Shown: positions 37,941 through 46,761 of the stretch, in pieces
Numbering within the stretch: the first letter of the stretch is position 1
Layout: each line of letters begins with the position of its first letter
DNA from: Oceanobacillus oncorhynchi
GTDB taxonomy: Bacteria > Bacillota > Bacilli > Bacillales > Amphibacillaceae
Length of the DNA: 64,000 nt
Reading direction: 5' to 3'
Assembly: GCF_000821065.1 (NCBI RefSeq)
Contig: NZ_CDGG01000001.1
Coordinates: 1,984,001 to 2,048,000 of the forward strand
Made by a program: the position numbers and the translations under genes
The notes under the pieces: generated by a model
The model's database searches: none
The model's input: the letters and a program-made list of their open reading frames with translations, nothing else
Told to the model about the DNA's origin: nothing

Positions 37941-38047
37941 AATAATATGATTTTGGAAGTTGTTTATTATTCTACTGATACCCTAATGTTAATGAATAAT
38001 TATTACTTTTTATAAACATAAATTGTAAGCGATTTCTATAACTAATT

Positions 38048-38063
38048 TGATTAAGCGCTTATT
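38048..38063. promoter_or_regulatory. LacI-type operator O2 of the ABC transporter operon
   Basis: TGATTAAGCGCTTATT, centred about 124 bp from O1, close to twelve helical turns, which suits DNA looping by a tetramer. Confidence 0.7.
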
Positions 38064-38160
38064 CTATTCGTTTAGTAGGTTTAGTACACTACATTTAGAT
38101 TTAGACGCTTTGGCATGAGTAAAAAAGCAAAGAACAAACAAAAAGAAAGGGGCGATTCTT

Positions 38161-39645
38161 TTGCTTTTAGAAATGAAAAATGTCAGTAAGTCCTTCTCGG
38201 GCGTCCAAGTTCTCCATGATATCAATTTGGGCGTGAAAGAAGGAGAGGTTCATGTATTGCTAGGGGAGAATGGTGCAGGGAAATCAACGATTATAAAAAT
38301 ATTAACAGGAGCTTATACAAAGGATACTGGCGATGTATATTGGGATAAACAAGTTTTAGAAGTGAATGAACCCAAGGATGCCATTGATGCAGGAATTGCG
38401 ACAATTTATCAAGAATTGAACCTTATTCCTGAATTATCTGTTATGGAAAATATATTTTTAGGTCATGAGCAAAAGAAAGGAAGCAAGTTTTCACTGCTTG
38501 ATCGTGCAACAATGAGAGAGAAAGCCAAAAAGTTAATGAGCAGACTCGGACAGAATACGGATCCGGATGAACTTGTGCAGAATCTTGGGGTAGGACGGCA
38601 ACAACTAGTGGAAATTGCTAAGGCGCTTTCTCTTAATGCGAGGTTGATTATCATGGACGAGCCCACTTCTAGTCTAAGCGGGAGTGAAACAGAACAGCTA
38701 TTGCTGACAGTGGAGCGTTTGCGAGAACAAGGGATTACGTTTATTTATATATCACATCGCCTTGAGGAAATCAAACGGATTGGAGATAGCATTACCATTC
38801 TGCGCGACGGAGCAAAGGTAGATACCGTTAAAGTTGAAAATACATCTGTTGACGAAATGATAGCGCTAATGGTCGGAAGAACGTTAGACAACAAATTCCC
38901 CAAAATGGAGTCTTCTAGAGGCGAAGAAGGATTAAGAGTAGAGAATTTCAAATTAAATAGTGATTCAAAAGAAATTAATTTCACTGCATATACGGGAGAA
39001 ATACTTGGTTTTTCTGGATTGGTCGGTGCAGGACGCACAGAATTGATGAGAGGAATTTTTGCAGCAGACAGTATTGAATCCGGTGATATCTATATTTTCG
39101 GCAAGAAAAAGAAAATTGCAAATCCAAAGCAGGCTATTCGAGAAGGAATTGCATTTATTACAGAAGATAGAAAGGGAGAAGGGCTTTTTCTTGATCAGCC
39201 GTTACATTTTAATAAAACCATAGCTAAATTAAAAGAAATTAAAAGAAATGGACTGCTCAGTATAAGAAAGCAAAAAAATGTTTCTAACACTTATGTCGAA
39301 AGTCTGAAAATCAAACCGAATAATATTAATTTACTTGCTCAGAATTTAAGTGGCGGGAACCAGCAGAAAGTAGTTATTGCCAAGTGGCTGTTTACCCAGG
39401 CGAAAGTATTTATATTTGATGAACCGACACGTGGTATTGATGTAGGTGCAAAAGTAGAGGTGTATAACTTAATCAATGAATTAGTGAAGTTAGGAGCATG
39501 TGTGATTATTGTTTCTTCGGAGCTGCCAGAGATTTTAGGAATGTGTGATCGTATTCTTGTTATGCACGAAGGGGAAATTACAGGTGACTTTAAAGTGAAA
39601 GAAGCAAATCAAGAAATTATTATGAGAGCTGCGACAGGAGGGTGA
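38161..39645 (+). CDS. Sugar ABC transporter ATPase (RbsA-like, two domains)
   Basis: A 494-residue double ATPase of the ribose/xylose type. First domain: Walker A LGENGAGKST, LGVGRQQLVEIAKAL, Walker B IIMDEPTSS. Second domain: degenerate P-loop GLVGAGRTELMRG, signature LSGGNQQKVVIAKWL, Walker B VFIFDEPTRGID. TTG start with AAAGGGGCG upstream. With the permease 6 bases downstream and three binding proteins it forms one import system, controlled by the same LacI-type operator as the second inositol cluster, so an inositol or derivative is the likely cargo. Confidence 0.93.
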   Translation: MLLEMKNVSKSFSGVQVLHDINLGVKEGEVHVLLGENGAGKSTIIKILTGAYTKDTGDVYWDKQVLEVNEPKDAIDAGIATIYQELNLIPELSVMENIFLGHEQKKGSKFSLLDRATMREKAKKLMSRLGQNTDPDELVQNLGVGRQQLVEIAKALSLNARLIIMDEPTSSLSGSETEQLLLTVERLREQGITFIYISHRLEEIKRIGDSITILRDGAKVDTVKVENTSVDEMIALMVGRTLDNKFPKMESSRGEEGLRVENFKLNSDSKEINFTAYTGEILGFSGLVGAGRTELMRGIFAADSIESGDIYIFGKKKKIANPKQAIREGIAFITEDRKGEGLFLDQPLHFNKTIAKLKEIKRNGLLSIRKQKNVSNTYVESLKIKPNNINLLAQNLSGGNQQKVVIAKWLFTQAKVFIFDEPTRGIDVGAKVEVYNLINELVKLGACVIIVSSELPEILGMCDRILVMHEGEITGDFKVKEANQEIIMRAATGG

Positions 39646-39651
39646 TTTGAA

Positions 39652-40686
39652 ATGGAAGAAAGAGTGAAAGATATTGATGAAAAAATTGAAGAGCAAAAAG
39701 ATGGAAAACCGCCGAAACCTTCTAAAGATCCTAAGAAAAAATGGGATGCAAGGGCAGTTTTAGATAAATTTGGTGCATTATTTGGCTTAATAGGTTTATC
39801 GGTTATTCTTACTATTCTTGCTCCGAGTTTTATTACAATAGATAACTTAATGAATGTTGCCAGACAAGCATCCATTAACGCTCTATTGTCTCTGGGAATG
39901 CTTTTACCGATTATCACTGCAGGAATCGATTTATCCGTAGGTTCTATTTTGGCTCTATCCATTGTTCTAGGAGGAATCGTTACGGTATCTTGGGGCATGT
40001 CGCCAGTAGTTGGTTTAATTGTTTTATTATTAGCAGGTGCGGTGGCCGGATTAATTAACGGTTTATTATTAACAAAGCTGCGTTTACCACACCCATTCAT
40101 CTCAACCTTAGGAACAATGAATGTATATCGTGGGCTAGCGCTTATTGTAACTGGTGCATCACCTATTTTTGGTTTTCCATTACTAATAAACTATGTTGGA
40201 CAAGAAAGTATCAATATCGTTCCAGTAAGCTTTATATTGGTTATCATTGTAGCAGTTTTGATGCATATTTTTTTAAATAGAACAGCAACTGGAAGATATA
40301 TTTATGCCATTGGTGGAAATAAAGAAGCTGCACGCCTATCAGGAATTCCAGTGGACCGAGTTCTCATTATTGTATATACAGTAAGTGGTTTTATGGCGGC
40401 TCTTGGAGGGCTGGTTCTAATTGGAAGAACCAATTCAGCATCTCCAATAGCGGGGTTAACATATGAGTTGGATGCAATTGCCGCTGTTATTATCGGCGGA
40501 GCGAGTTTCTTCGGCGGAGTAGGCACGGTAGTTGGCACATTGATTGGAGCATTAATTATCGCGGTTCTTCGTAACGGTTTGAATTTAATTGGTACGTCTT
40601 CTGATTTACAGACCGTTGTAATTGGTATTGTTATTATTTTAGCGGTATATGTTGATGTATTACGCAGAAAAGGAACAAAGAAATAA
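39652..40686 (+). CDS. Sugar ABC transporter permease (RbsC-like)
   Basis: A 344-residue BPD_transp_2 permease with about ten helices; LPIITAGIDLSVGSILALS and AIGGNKEAARLSGIPVDRV are the signatures of RbsC/XylH-type permeases, and GAVIIGGASFFGG-like sequence follows. It starts with about 38 charged, helix-prone residues (MEERVKDIDEKIEEQKDGK, then KPSKDPKKKWDAR) before the first helix, which many RbsC proteins lack. Directly after the ATPase gene. Confidence 0.92.
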   Translation: MEERVKDIDEKIEEQKDGKPPKPSKDPKKKWDARAVLDKFGALFGLIGLSVILTILAPSFITIDNLMNVARQASINALLSLGMLLPIITAGIDLSVGSILALSIVLGGIVTVSWGMSPVVGLIVLLLAGAVAGLINGLLLTKLRLPHPFISTLGTMNVYRGLALIVTGASPIFGFPLLINYVGQESINIVPVSFILVIIVAVLMHIFLNRTATGRYIYAIGGNKEAARLSGIPVDRVLIIVYTVSGFMAALGGLVLIGRTNSASPIAGLTYELDAIAAVIIGGASFFGGVGTVVGTLIGALIIAVLRNGLNLIGTSSDLQTVVIGIVIILAVYVDVLRRKGTKK

Positions 40687-40827
40687 AATAGTCTTTTATT
40701 TTGTGGATACGAAAGAATTTTGATTATCTATTATTAACTCTATTAAAAGCAAGAGTTTTAAAGACGGAATATTGTGATAATAAAATTTTATATTTTTTGA
40801 AATTTGGTTAGCAGGAGGCATTAATTC

Positions 40828-41841
40828 ATGCAAGCAGGAGTATTTAAAGAAATTGGAAAATTAGAATTACAAGATAGAAATGAACCTGATCGAGTAACAG
40901 AAAATGAAGTGAAAATTAAAGTGGAAGCAGCCAGTATTTGCGGGACAGATGTCCATATATTAGCTGATCCGCCAGGGCATCCAGCAACTCCAGGATCCGT
41001 TTTAGGGCATGAATATGTTGGAGAAATTGTGGAAATAGGAAAGGAAGTAGGAAATGTAAAGGTGGGAGACCGTGTCATAGTAGACCCGACTACTACATGC
41101 GGCGAATGTGAATACTGTGGTATGGGATTAGTAAATATGTGTGATAACAGTTCAAGTATAGGAATTTTTAAAGATGGAGGATGGGCTTCATACAGTGTCC
41201 TGCCAGCAAAAAATGTATTTAAAGTGTCAAAAGAAGTACCGCCAGAAGTAGCGGTACTGGCAGAACCCTTATCTTGCGTTATTAACGGCAGTGAAAAAAT
41301 AAATATTCAGCCAGGAGATAGTGTTGTCATTTTGGGAACTGGTCCAATGGGACAACTGTTTACGCAAGTAGCAAAAGCTGCAGGAGCAGGAAAAATAATT
41401 TGCTCTGACTTCTCTGATTATCGTCTGAGATTTTCAGAAAAATCTGGAGCAACACGGACGGTCAACCCGAAACAGGAGGATATTTACGAAGTAGTTAAAG
41501 CTGAAACAACTATTGGAGCGGATGTGGTGGTTGATTGCGTGGGTGCTTTAATGAACCAGGCAGTTGAACTGGTTCGGAAAGGAGGGCAAGTATTAGTTTT
41601 AGGGATGAATGAACATGTTGCACCAGCTATCAAACAATATGATATTACAAGAAATGAAATTACGATCAAAGGAACTTATATACAAAACTTTGATTTTCCA
41701 AAAGTAATCAAGATTTTAGAAGCTAATTTGCTCAATTTAGAAGAGCTTATTACTCATAAGATCACATTAAATCAAATTCATGAAGGTATTGAAAATATGA
41801 GGAAAGGTGAGGCAATAAAAATTGTAGTATATCCGGAATGA
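40828..41841 (+). CDS. Zinc-dependent alcohol/polyol dehydrogenase
   Basis: A 337-residue medium-chain dehydrogenase. Catalytic zinc ligands are Cys in SICGTDVH and His-Glu in GHEYVGEI; the structural-zinc cysteines are in CGECEYCGMGLVNMC; the NAD site is VVILGTGPMGQLFTQVAKAAGAG. It resembles sorbitol/threonine dehydrogenases. RBS GCAGGAGGC. It lies in the ABC transporter operon, so it probably oxidises the imported polyol or a product of the next dehydrogenase. The substrate is not determined. Confidence 0.9.
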   Translation: MQAGVFKEIGKLELQDRNEPDRVTENEVKIKVEAASICGTDVHILADPPGHPATPGSVLGHEYVGEIVEIGKEVGNVKVGDRVIVDPTTTCGECEYCGMGLVNMCDNSSSIGIFKDGGWASYSVLPAKNVFKVSKEVPPEVAVLAEPLSCVINGSEKINIQPGDSVVILGTGPMGQLFTQVAKAAGAGKIICSDFSDYRLRFSEKSGATRTVNPKQEDIYEVVKAETTIGADVVVDCVGALMNQAVELVRKGGQVLVLGMNEHVAPAIKQYDITRNEITIKGTYIQNFDFPKVIKILEANLLNLEELITHKITLNQIHEGIENMRKGEAIKIVVYPE

Positions 41842-41907
41842 GCAGGATTAAAGTGTATTTCATACTAGTTAATATCAGAAATATAAAAATGGGAGGAGTC
41901 GAATCTA

Positions 41908-43095
41908 TTGAGTGAGGAAAAGAAGGAAATAAGAGTCGGAATGATTGGCTACAAGTTTATGGGTAAAGCTCACAGTAATGCATATCGCAACTTGCCATTT
42001 TTCTTTAATTTGAATGTTGTTCCAGTTATGAAGGCAATTTCTGGACGAAACGAAGCAAAGGTAAAAGAAGCGGCTCAAGCATTTGGCTGGGAATCTTATG
42101 AGACGGACTGGAGGAAACTGATTGAACGTGATGATATCGATATGATCGATATAGCTACTCCAAACAATATGCACTACGAGATGGCAATAGCAGCAGCGAA
42201 GGCAGGAAAACATATTATTTGTGAGAAACCACTTGCGATGAATACGAGGCAAGCGAAAGAGATGTATGATGCTGCATGTAAAAGTGGGAGCATTCATATG
42301 ATTTGCCACAATTATCGTTTTGCTCCGGCAGTGCAGTTTGCTAAACGACTTATTGAGCAGAATCGTTTAGGGAAAATCAACCATGTCCGAGGGACTTACT
42401 TGCAGGATGTATATTTAGATACAGAATCCCCCATTACTTGGAGGACAAGGAAAGAAATAACAGGGTTAGGCGTTCTGGGAGATATTGGCTCACACAATTT
42501 GGATTTAGCAAGATTTTTAGTAGGAGAATTTCAAGAGGTTGCAGCTTTGACAGAAACCTTTGTAAATCAGAGGCCAGCAGCTGAATCTGAAAATCAGAAT
42601 GAAGCAGATAAGAAGCAGATGGAAGATGTAACTGTTGAAGATGCAGCAGCACTGATTGCCCGTTTTGAAAATGGTGCAATTGGAACATTCGAAGCAACGA
42701 AACTTGCTGGAGGAAATTTGAATGGGAATCGCTTTGAAATTAATGGGGAAAAAGGTTCGATTCGCTGGGATTTAGAGAATTTAAATAATCTGGAAGTATA
42801 TTTTACAGATGATGAACCTGGTATCCGAGGGTACAGAACGATTAACTGTACGGAAAAATATCACCCATATGCTGAGGCGTATTGGCCAGTGGGACATATT
42901 ATTGGCTATGAACATACCTTTATTAACCTCTTATCTGATTTTTTTAATGGCATTGAGCAAGGGAGTAGTCCTAGACCAAATTTTGAAGACGGCTTACGCA
43001 ATCAGATTTTGCTAGAATCCATTGAAGAGTCAGCTGCTAAAAAAGTATGGATTAATGTTTCAGAAAAAAGCAACAGTATCTCTATTAAAGAATAA
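41908..43095 (+). CDS. Levoglucosan-dehydrogenase-like Gfo/Idh/MocA oxidoreductase
   Basis: A 395-residue enzyme starting VGMIGYKFMGKAHSNAYRNLP, with TDWRKLIERDDIDMIDIATP, catalytic-lysine motif CEKPLAMNTRQA, then HNYRFAPAVQFAK, RGTYLQDVYLD, GLGVLGDIGSHNLDLARFLVGEF and ESAAKKVWINV. These blocks follow known levoglucosan dehydrogenase (3-oxidation of a sugar ring) more closely than IolG. TTG start after GGGAGGAG. It may oxidise C3 of a glycoside or anhydrosugar, or an inositol derivative, taken up by the ABC system in which it is embedded. Confidence 0.85.
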   Translation: MSEEKKEIRVGMIGYKFMGKAHSNAYRNLPFFFNLNVVPVMKAISGRNEAKVKEAAQAFGWESYETDWRKLIERDDIDMIDIATPNNMHYEMAIAAAKAGKHIICEKPLAMNTRQAKEMYDAACKSGSIHMICHNYRFAPAVQFAKRLIEQNRLGKINHVRGTYLQDVYLDTESPITWRTRKEITGLGVLGDIGSHNLDLARFLVGEFQEVAALTETFVNQRPAAESENQNEADKKQMEDVTVEDAAALIARFENGAIGTFEATKLAGGNLNGNRFEINGEKGSIRWDLENLNNLEVYFTDDEPGIRGYRTINCTEKYHPYAEAYWPVGHIIGYEHTFINLLSDFFNGIEQGSSPRPNFEDGLRNQILLESIEESAAKKVWINVSEKSNSISIKE

Positions 43096-43126
43096 CTATA
43101 AATTAGTAAAAGAGGTAATGAGTATA

Positions 43127-44104
43127 ATGACAAAAATCAAATATTATCTATTAACTGTATTTTTAGTAGCTATATTAACGCTTGCAGCTTGTGCAGAAGA
43201 CGGTGATGCAAGTGATTCATCATCAAGTGCGGGCGGAGAGGGGAAACCTATTATTGCAGTAGTTTTAAAAGGGTCGGATCAGGAATATTTTAAATTGGCT
43301 GAGGCAGGAGCAAAACAGGCATTTGAAGATTTTGATGTAAATGGTACTTTTCAGGCTGCCTCTACACAGACAAATACAACAGAGATTATTAATATTTTAG
43401 AAGATTTATTAGTTGAAGAGCCAGATGCACTTGTTGCAATGCCTAGTACAGAAGAACAAACGCCAGTCCTTCAGCGGTATCGAGAAAAGGATATACCAGT
43501 CTTGCTGATTGATACAGATTTAGATTGGGAAGAAAAAACGACTTACATTGGAACAAACAATTATACAGCTGGGCAAGAAGCTGCGAAACTTTTATCCTCT
43601 GATTTATCAGAAGGAGATGAAGTTGCGATTTTAGAAGGAGTTTCAGGTGCGGCGGTAAGTGAGGAAAGAGTTAGCGGAGTGAACGATGTAATGGAAGAGC
43701 AAGGGATAAATATTGTTGCCTCTCAAGCTGCTGATTTTGACCGTGCAAAGGCAGTAAATACAATGGAGAATATTTTAACAGCCCATCCAGATATTCAAGG
43801 AGTGTTTGCAGCGAATGATGAAATGGCGATGGGAGCCTTTGAAGCAGTAAGTGCGCAAAATTTAGATATACCAATTATTGGGGTTGATGGAACGAGTGAT
43901 GCATTAGACTCGATTAGTAATGGCGGACTGACTGCAACAGTTGCTCAAAGCCCATATCAAATGGGGTATCAGGGGGTAGAAAACGCATTAAAGGCTATTG
44001 AGGGGGAAATGATTGATAAGGAAATTGATATTGATGTGGAAATACTAACAGAAGAAAATGCTGGAGAAACGCTTGATGAAATTAATGGTATTTTAGAGAA
44101 ATAA
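43127..44104 (+). CDS. Sugar-binding lipoprotein of the ABC transporter (first of three)
   Basis: A 325-residue periplasmic-binding-protein type 1 (RbsB-like) lipoprotein. The signal peptide ends in TLAACAEDG, with the lipid-anchored Cys near residue 20. Typical blocks: TTEIINILEDLLVEEPDALVAMP, IPVLLIDTDLDW, GTNNYTAGQEAAKLL, GVFAANDEMAMGAFEA and PYQMGYQGVENAL. ATG at 43127, with an alternative at 43118, after AGAGG. Diverged from the two binding proteins that follow, so it may bind a different ligand. Confidence 0.88.
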   Translation: MTKIKYYLLTVFLVAILTLAACAEDGDASDSSSSAGGEGKPIIAVVLKGSDQEYFKLAEAGAKQAFEDFDVNGTFQAASTQTNTTEIINILEDLLVEEPDALVAMPSTEEQTPVLQRYREKDIPVLLIDTDLDWEEKTTYIGTNNYTAGQEAAKLLSSDLSEGDEVAILEGVSGAAVSEERVSGVNDVMEEQGINIVASQAADFDRAKAVNTMENILTAHPDIQGVFAANDEMAMGAFEAVSAQNLDIPIIGVDGTSDALDSISNGGLTATVAQSPYQMGYQGVENALKAIEGEMIDKEIDIDVEILTEENAGETLDEINGILEK

Positions 44105-44160
44105 ATTTTCATTGTCTATAAATTCTTTAGAAAAACTAGACAACAGAGAGGAGTGTATGA

Positions 44161-44345
44161 GTTAAAAAGGTGAAAATTGGTTTTATTGATGTTGGCTGGA
44201 TGGGGAAGGCTCACAAACAATTAAATTATCAATGTTTGACATCTTACTAGGAAAAGTAATGATAGATACGAACGTTGATTTAGCAGCTATTGCCTCAACA
44301 AATGCTTTTCATTATGGAGTGTCTAAAGAAGTATGTATATTGTAA
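44161..44345 (+). pseudogene. Remnant of a Gfo/Idh/MocA dehydrogenase gene
   Basis: Behind a good ribosome binding site (AGAGAGGAG) the frame reads VKKVKIGFIDVGWMGKAHKQLNYQ, a dehydrogenase N-terminus much like MIGYKFMGKAHSNAYRN at 41908, then stops at TAG 44248-44250. Another frame continues with protein-like sequence (DTNVDLAAIASTNAFHYGVSKE) and then decays. Nothing of the C-terminal domain remains before the next gene. A decayed, deleted paralog in the ABC operon. Confidence 0.65.
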
Positions 44346-44499
44346 AAAATCCTTGCAATTATTCCTGAACAATCTAAAAAATTAGCGGGTTTGATCCAAG
44401 AAGAGATGATGAACTTTGTAGATTTCAATAATGTTCATAAGCCAGCTGCTGCATATATCAGAATTTTATTTTAATAATGATAACCAAAGGAGAATCGAT

Positions 44500-45468
44500 A
44501 TGAAAAGATTTAACTATTTAGTTATTTTCACCATGGTATTACTTTTGTCAGCTTTAGCTGCATGTTCGTCTGAAGACTCTAATGCGAGTGAAGATGGCAG
44601 TGAATCTTATAAATTTGCTACTGTACTCATGGCATTAAATTCTGATTATTGGCAGATGCATAAAGCTGGTGCTGAGGATGCTGCGGCAGACCTTGGGATT
44701 TCTTTAGAAGTGTTAGGACCAGCAGAAGAAACGATGTTTGAGGAGCAGGTCAAAATTGTTGAAGATCAAATTTCTTCAGGAGCGGATGCTATTATTGTTG
44801 CCCCAAGTCTGCCAGAAGCGATGCTGCCAATCTTAAATCAAGCTGAAGGGATGGACATTCCTGTCGTATTGGCAGATGCAGATGTTGAAGATTTTGAAGA
44901 TAAAGTTACCTTCATAGGGACAGAGAACTATGATGCTGGTAAATTAGCAGGTGAGTATATTAGTGACAAATTAGAAGAAGGAGACAAGGTAGCGATTATC
45001 CGTGGACAACTGGGAGCAAAAGTACATGATGAGCGTACAAATGGATTCCAAGATGCTTTAGACGGTAAGAATCTGGAATTTATAGTTCAAGACGCTCAAA
45101 GTGATCGGGTGAAGGCAGTAAATATTATGGAAAATATTTTGACTAGTGATGATGATATAAAAGCGGTATTTGCAACGTCGGATGAAATGGCATTAGGAAC
45201 ATATCAAGGGTTAGAAAATCAAGGGAAAACAGACATTCCTTTAATTGGTTTTGATGGCACTCCAGATGGTTTGCAGGCAGTTATGGATGGAAAAATAACG
45301 GCAGAAATTGCTCAGGACCCTTATCAAATGGGATATTCAGCTGTTGAATCTGCTTATCAAGCACTGCAAGGAGAAGATGTAGAAGATAGGATAGATTCTG
45401 GAGCAAAAGTTATTACAAGTGAAAACGTTGAAGAGGAAATCGAGTTAAGTAACAGCTATTTAGAATAG
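44500..45468 (+). CDS. Sugar-binding lipoprotein of the ABC transporter (second of three)
   Basis: A 322-residue RbsB-like lipoprotein. The signal peptide ends ALAACSSED. Ligand-site blocks: LNSDYWQMHKAGAEDAAADLG, APSLPEAMLP, VVLADADVEDFEDKVTFIGTENYDAG, IIRGQLGAKVHDERTNGFQDAL, SDEMALGTYQG and IGFDGTPDGLQAV. ATG 44500 follows AAAGGAG. It is a close paralog of the next gene; the ligand-pocket blocks are nearly the same, so both likely bind the same or closely related ligands. Confidence 0.9.
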   Translation: MKRFNYLVIFTMVLLLSALAACSSEDSNASEDGSESYKFATVLMALNSDYWQMHKAGAEDAAADLGISLEVLGPAEETMFEEQVKIVEDQISSGADAIIVAPSLPEAMLPILNQAEGMDIPVVLADADVEDFEDKVTFIGTENYDAGKLAGEYISDKLEEGDKVAIIRGQLGAKVHDERTNGFQDALDGKNLEFIVQDAQSDRVKAVNIMENILTSDDDIKAVFATSDEMALGTYQGLENQGKTDIPLIGFDGTPDGLQAVMDGKITAEIAQDPYQMGYSAVESAYQALQGEDVEDRIDSGAKVITSENVEEEIELSNSYLE

Positions 45469-45594
45469 CATTAAAATTATTCTAAATAAAATAATTTTAA
45501 CATTAGGAAGTATATTATTAGAATTTTCCGATGTTAAAGAAGGCCAAATTAGATTTTATACTTTTTTTAAATATAAAATTGTGGAGGTTTTATA

Positions 45595-46563
45595 ATGAAA
45601 AGAATAGTTTTTTTTATTATTGCTTCACTGCTTTTGTTTTTAGCTGCATGTACGAATGAAAGTTCTGGGGAAGTTTCGAACGGGAGTGGAAATGAGTCCT
45701 ATAAAATGGCATCTGTTTATATGACATTAAGCTCTGATTATTGGCAATTGCATAAAGCTGGTGCCGAAGCCGCAGCAGATGATTTAGGAATTTCATTAGA
45801 TGTGCTAGGGCCTGCTGAGGAAACGATGTTTGAAGAGCAAGTAAAAATCGTTGAAGATCAGCTTTCTGCGGGAGCAGATGCTTTAGTAGTTGCGCCGAGT
45901 CTGCCAGAAGCGATGCTGCCAGCTTTACAACAGGCTTCTAACCAGGATGTTCCTGTCGTTTTAGCAGATGCAGATATAGAAGAGTTTACTGATAAAGTAA
46001 CATTTGTAGGTGTAGAAAATTATGAGGCTGGCAAGCTTGCTGGAGAGTATATCAGTGAACAATTGGAAGATGGAGATACCGTAGCAATTATTCGTGGGCA
46101 GCTTGGAGCAAAAGTACATGATGATCGTACAAACGGATTTCAAGATGCATTGGAAGAGAAAGATATTGAAATCGTTGTACAGGATGGACAAAGTGATCGT
46201 GTGAGAGCAGTAAATATTACAGAAGATTTTCTAACAAATGATTTAGATATTAAAGCTATTTTTGCAACAAACGATGAAATGGCGCTTGGAGCACACCAAG
46301 GGTTGGATAATAACGCAAGAACGGATATCCCGGTTATTGGGTTTGATGGAACACCAGATGCACTTCAAGCGATAGTTGACGGAAAATTAAATGCAGATGT
46401 AGCTTACGATCCTTATCAAATGGGGTATACATCCATTGAATCTGCCTACAAAGCGCTTGAAGGTGAAGAGGTAGATGATGAAATTTTTGCAGAAGTCAAC
46501 GTAGTTACAAGTGAAACGGCAGAAGAAGAAGTAGAAAAAATCAATGGTTATTTAGGTAATTAG
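45595..46563 (+). CDS. Sugar-binding lipoprotein of the ABC transporter (third of three)
   Basis: A 322-residue RbsB-like lipoprotein with lipobox FLAACTNES. It shares with the preceding protein long identical blocks such as GPAEETMFEEQVKIVEDQ, APSLPEAMLP and RGQLGAKVHD, so the pair arose by tandem duplication. ATG after GTGGAGGTTT. Two binding proteins of near-equal specificity next to one permease suggest affinity or stereoisomer tuning. Confidence 0.9.
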   Translation: MKRIVFFIIASLLLFLAACTNESSGEVSNGSGNESYKMASVYMTLSSDYWQLHKAGAEAAADDLGISLDVLGPAEETMFEEQVKIVEDQLSAGADALVVAPSLPEAMLPALQQASNQDVPVVLADADIEEFTDKVTFVGVENYEAGKLAGEYISEQLEDGDTVAIIRGQLGAKVHDDRTNGFQDALEEKDIEIVVQDGQSDRVRAVNITEDFLTNDLDIKAIFATNDEMALGAHQGLDNNARTDIPVIGFDGTPDALQAIVDGKLNADVAYDPYQMGYTSIESAYKALEGEEVDDEIFAEVNVVTSETAEEEVEKINGYLGN

Positions 46564-46580
46564 TAATCAATTATCCAAAT

Positions 46581-46617
46581 AATATTCCTGTCCATGAAAG
46601 AAGGATGGGAATATTTG
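46581..46617 (+). terminator. Hairpin after the binding-protein genes
   Basis: AATATTCCTGTCCAT / ATGGGAATATT stem. The left arm and its upstream flank are repeated before 47880, so the same terminator unit occurs on both sides of iolG. Confidence 0.6.
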
Positions 46618-46752
46618 ATTTCTTTATTGGGGCAGGCGGGTGTGGATACGACGGAATACACTGACTGTGAAACTGCCGTTCTATCCCAAATAGATGTTTA
46701 TAAAAGTCTAAAAAAGCAAGAACATTTTAAAGATATTTTAATTATATAGGGA
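46612..46752 (+). pseudogene. Possible gene remnant before iolG
   Basis: An open frame without start codon reads EYLISLLGQAGVDTTEYTD, then AVLSQIDVYKSLKKQEHFK and a TAG just before the iolG ribosome binding site. It looks like a protein C-terminus, perhaps of a dehydrogenase, but no motif fixes the family. Low confidence. Confidence 0.25.
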
Positions 46753-46761
46753 GGAATTAGA

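Larger units (their letters stand above)
37823..38160. other. 338-bp control region before the ABC transporter
   Basis: Holds a sigma-A promoter (37888-37916) and two LacI-type operators (37925 and 38048) described separately. The rest is AT-rich and without ORFs. Confidence 0.8.
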
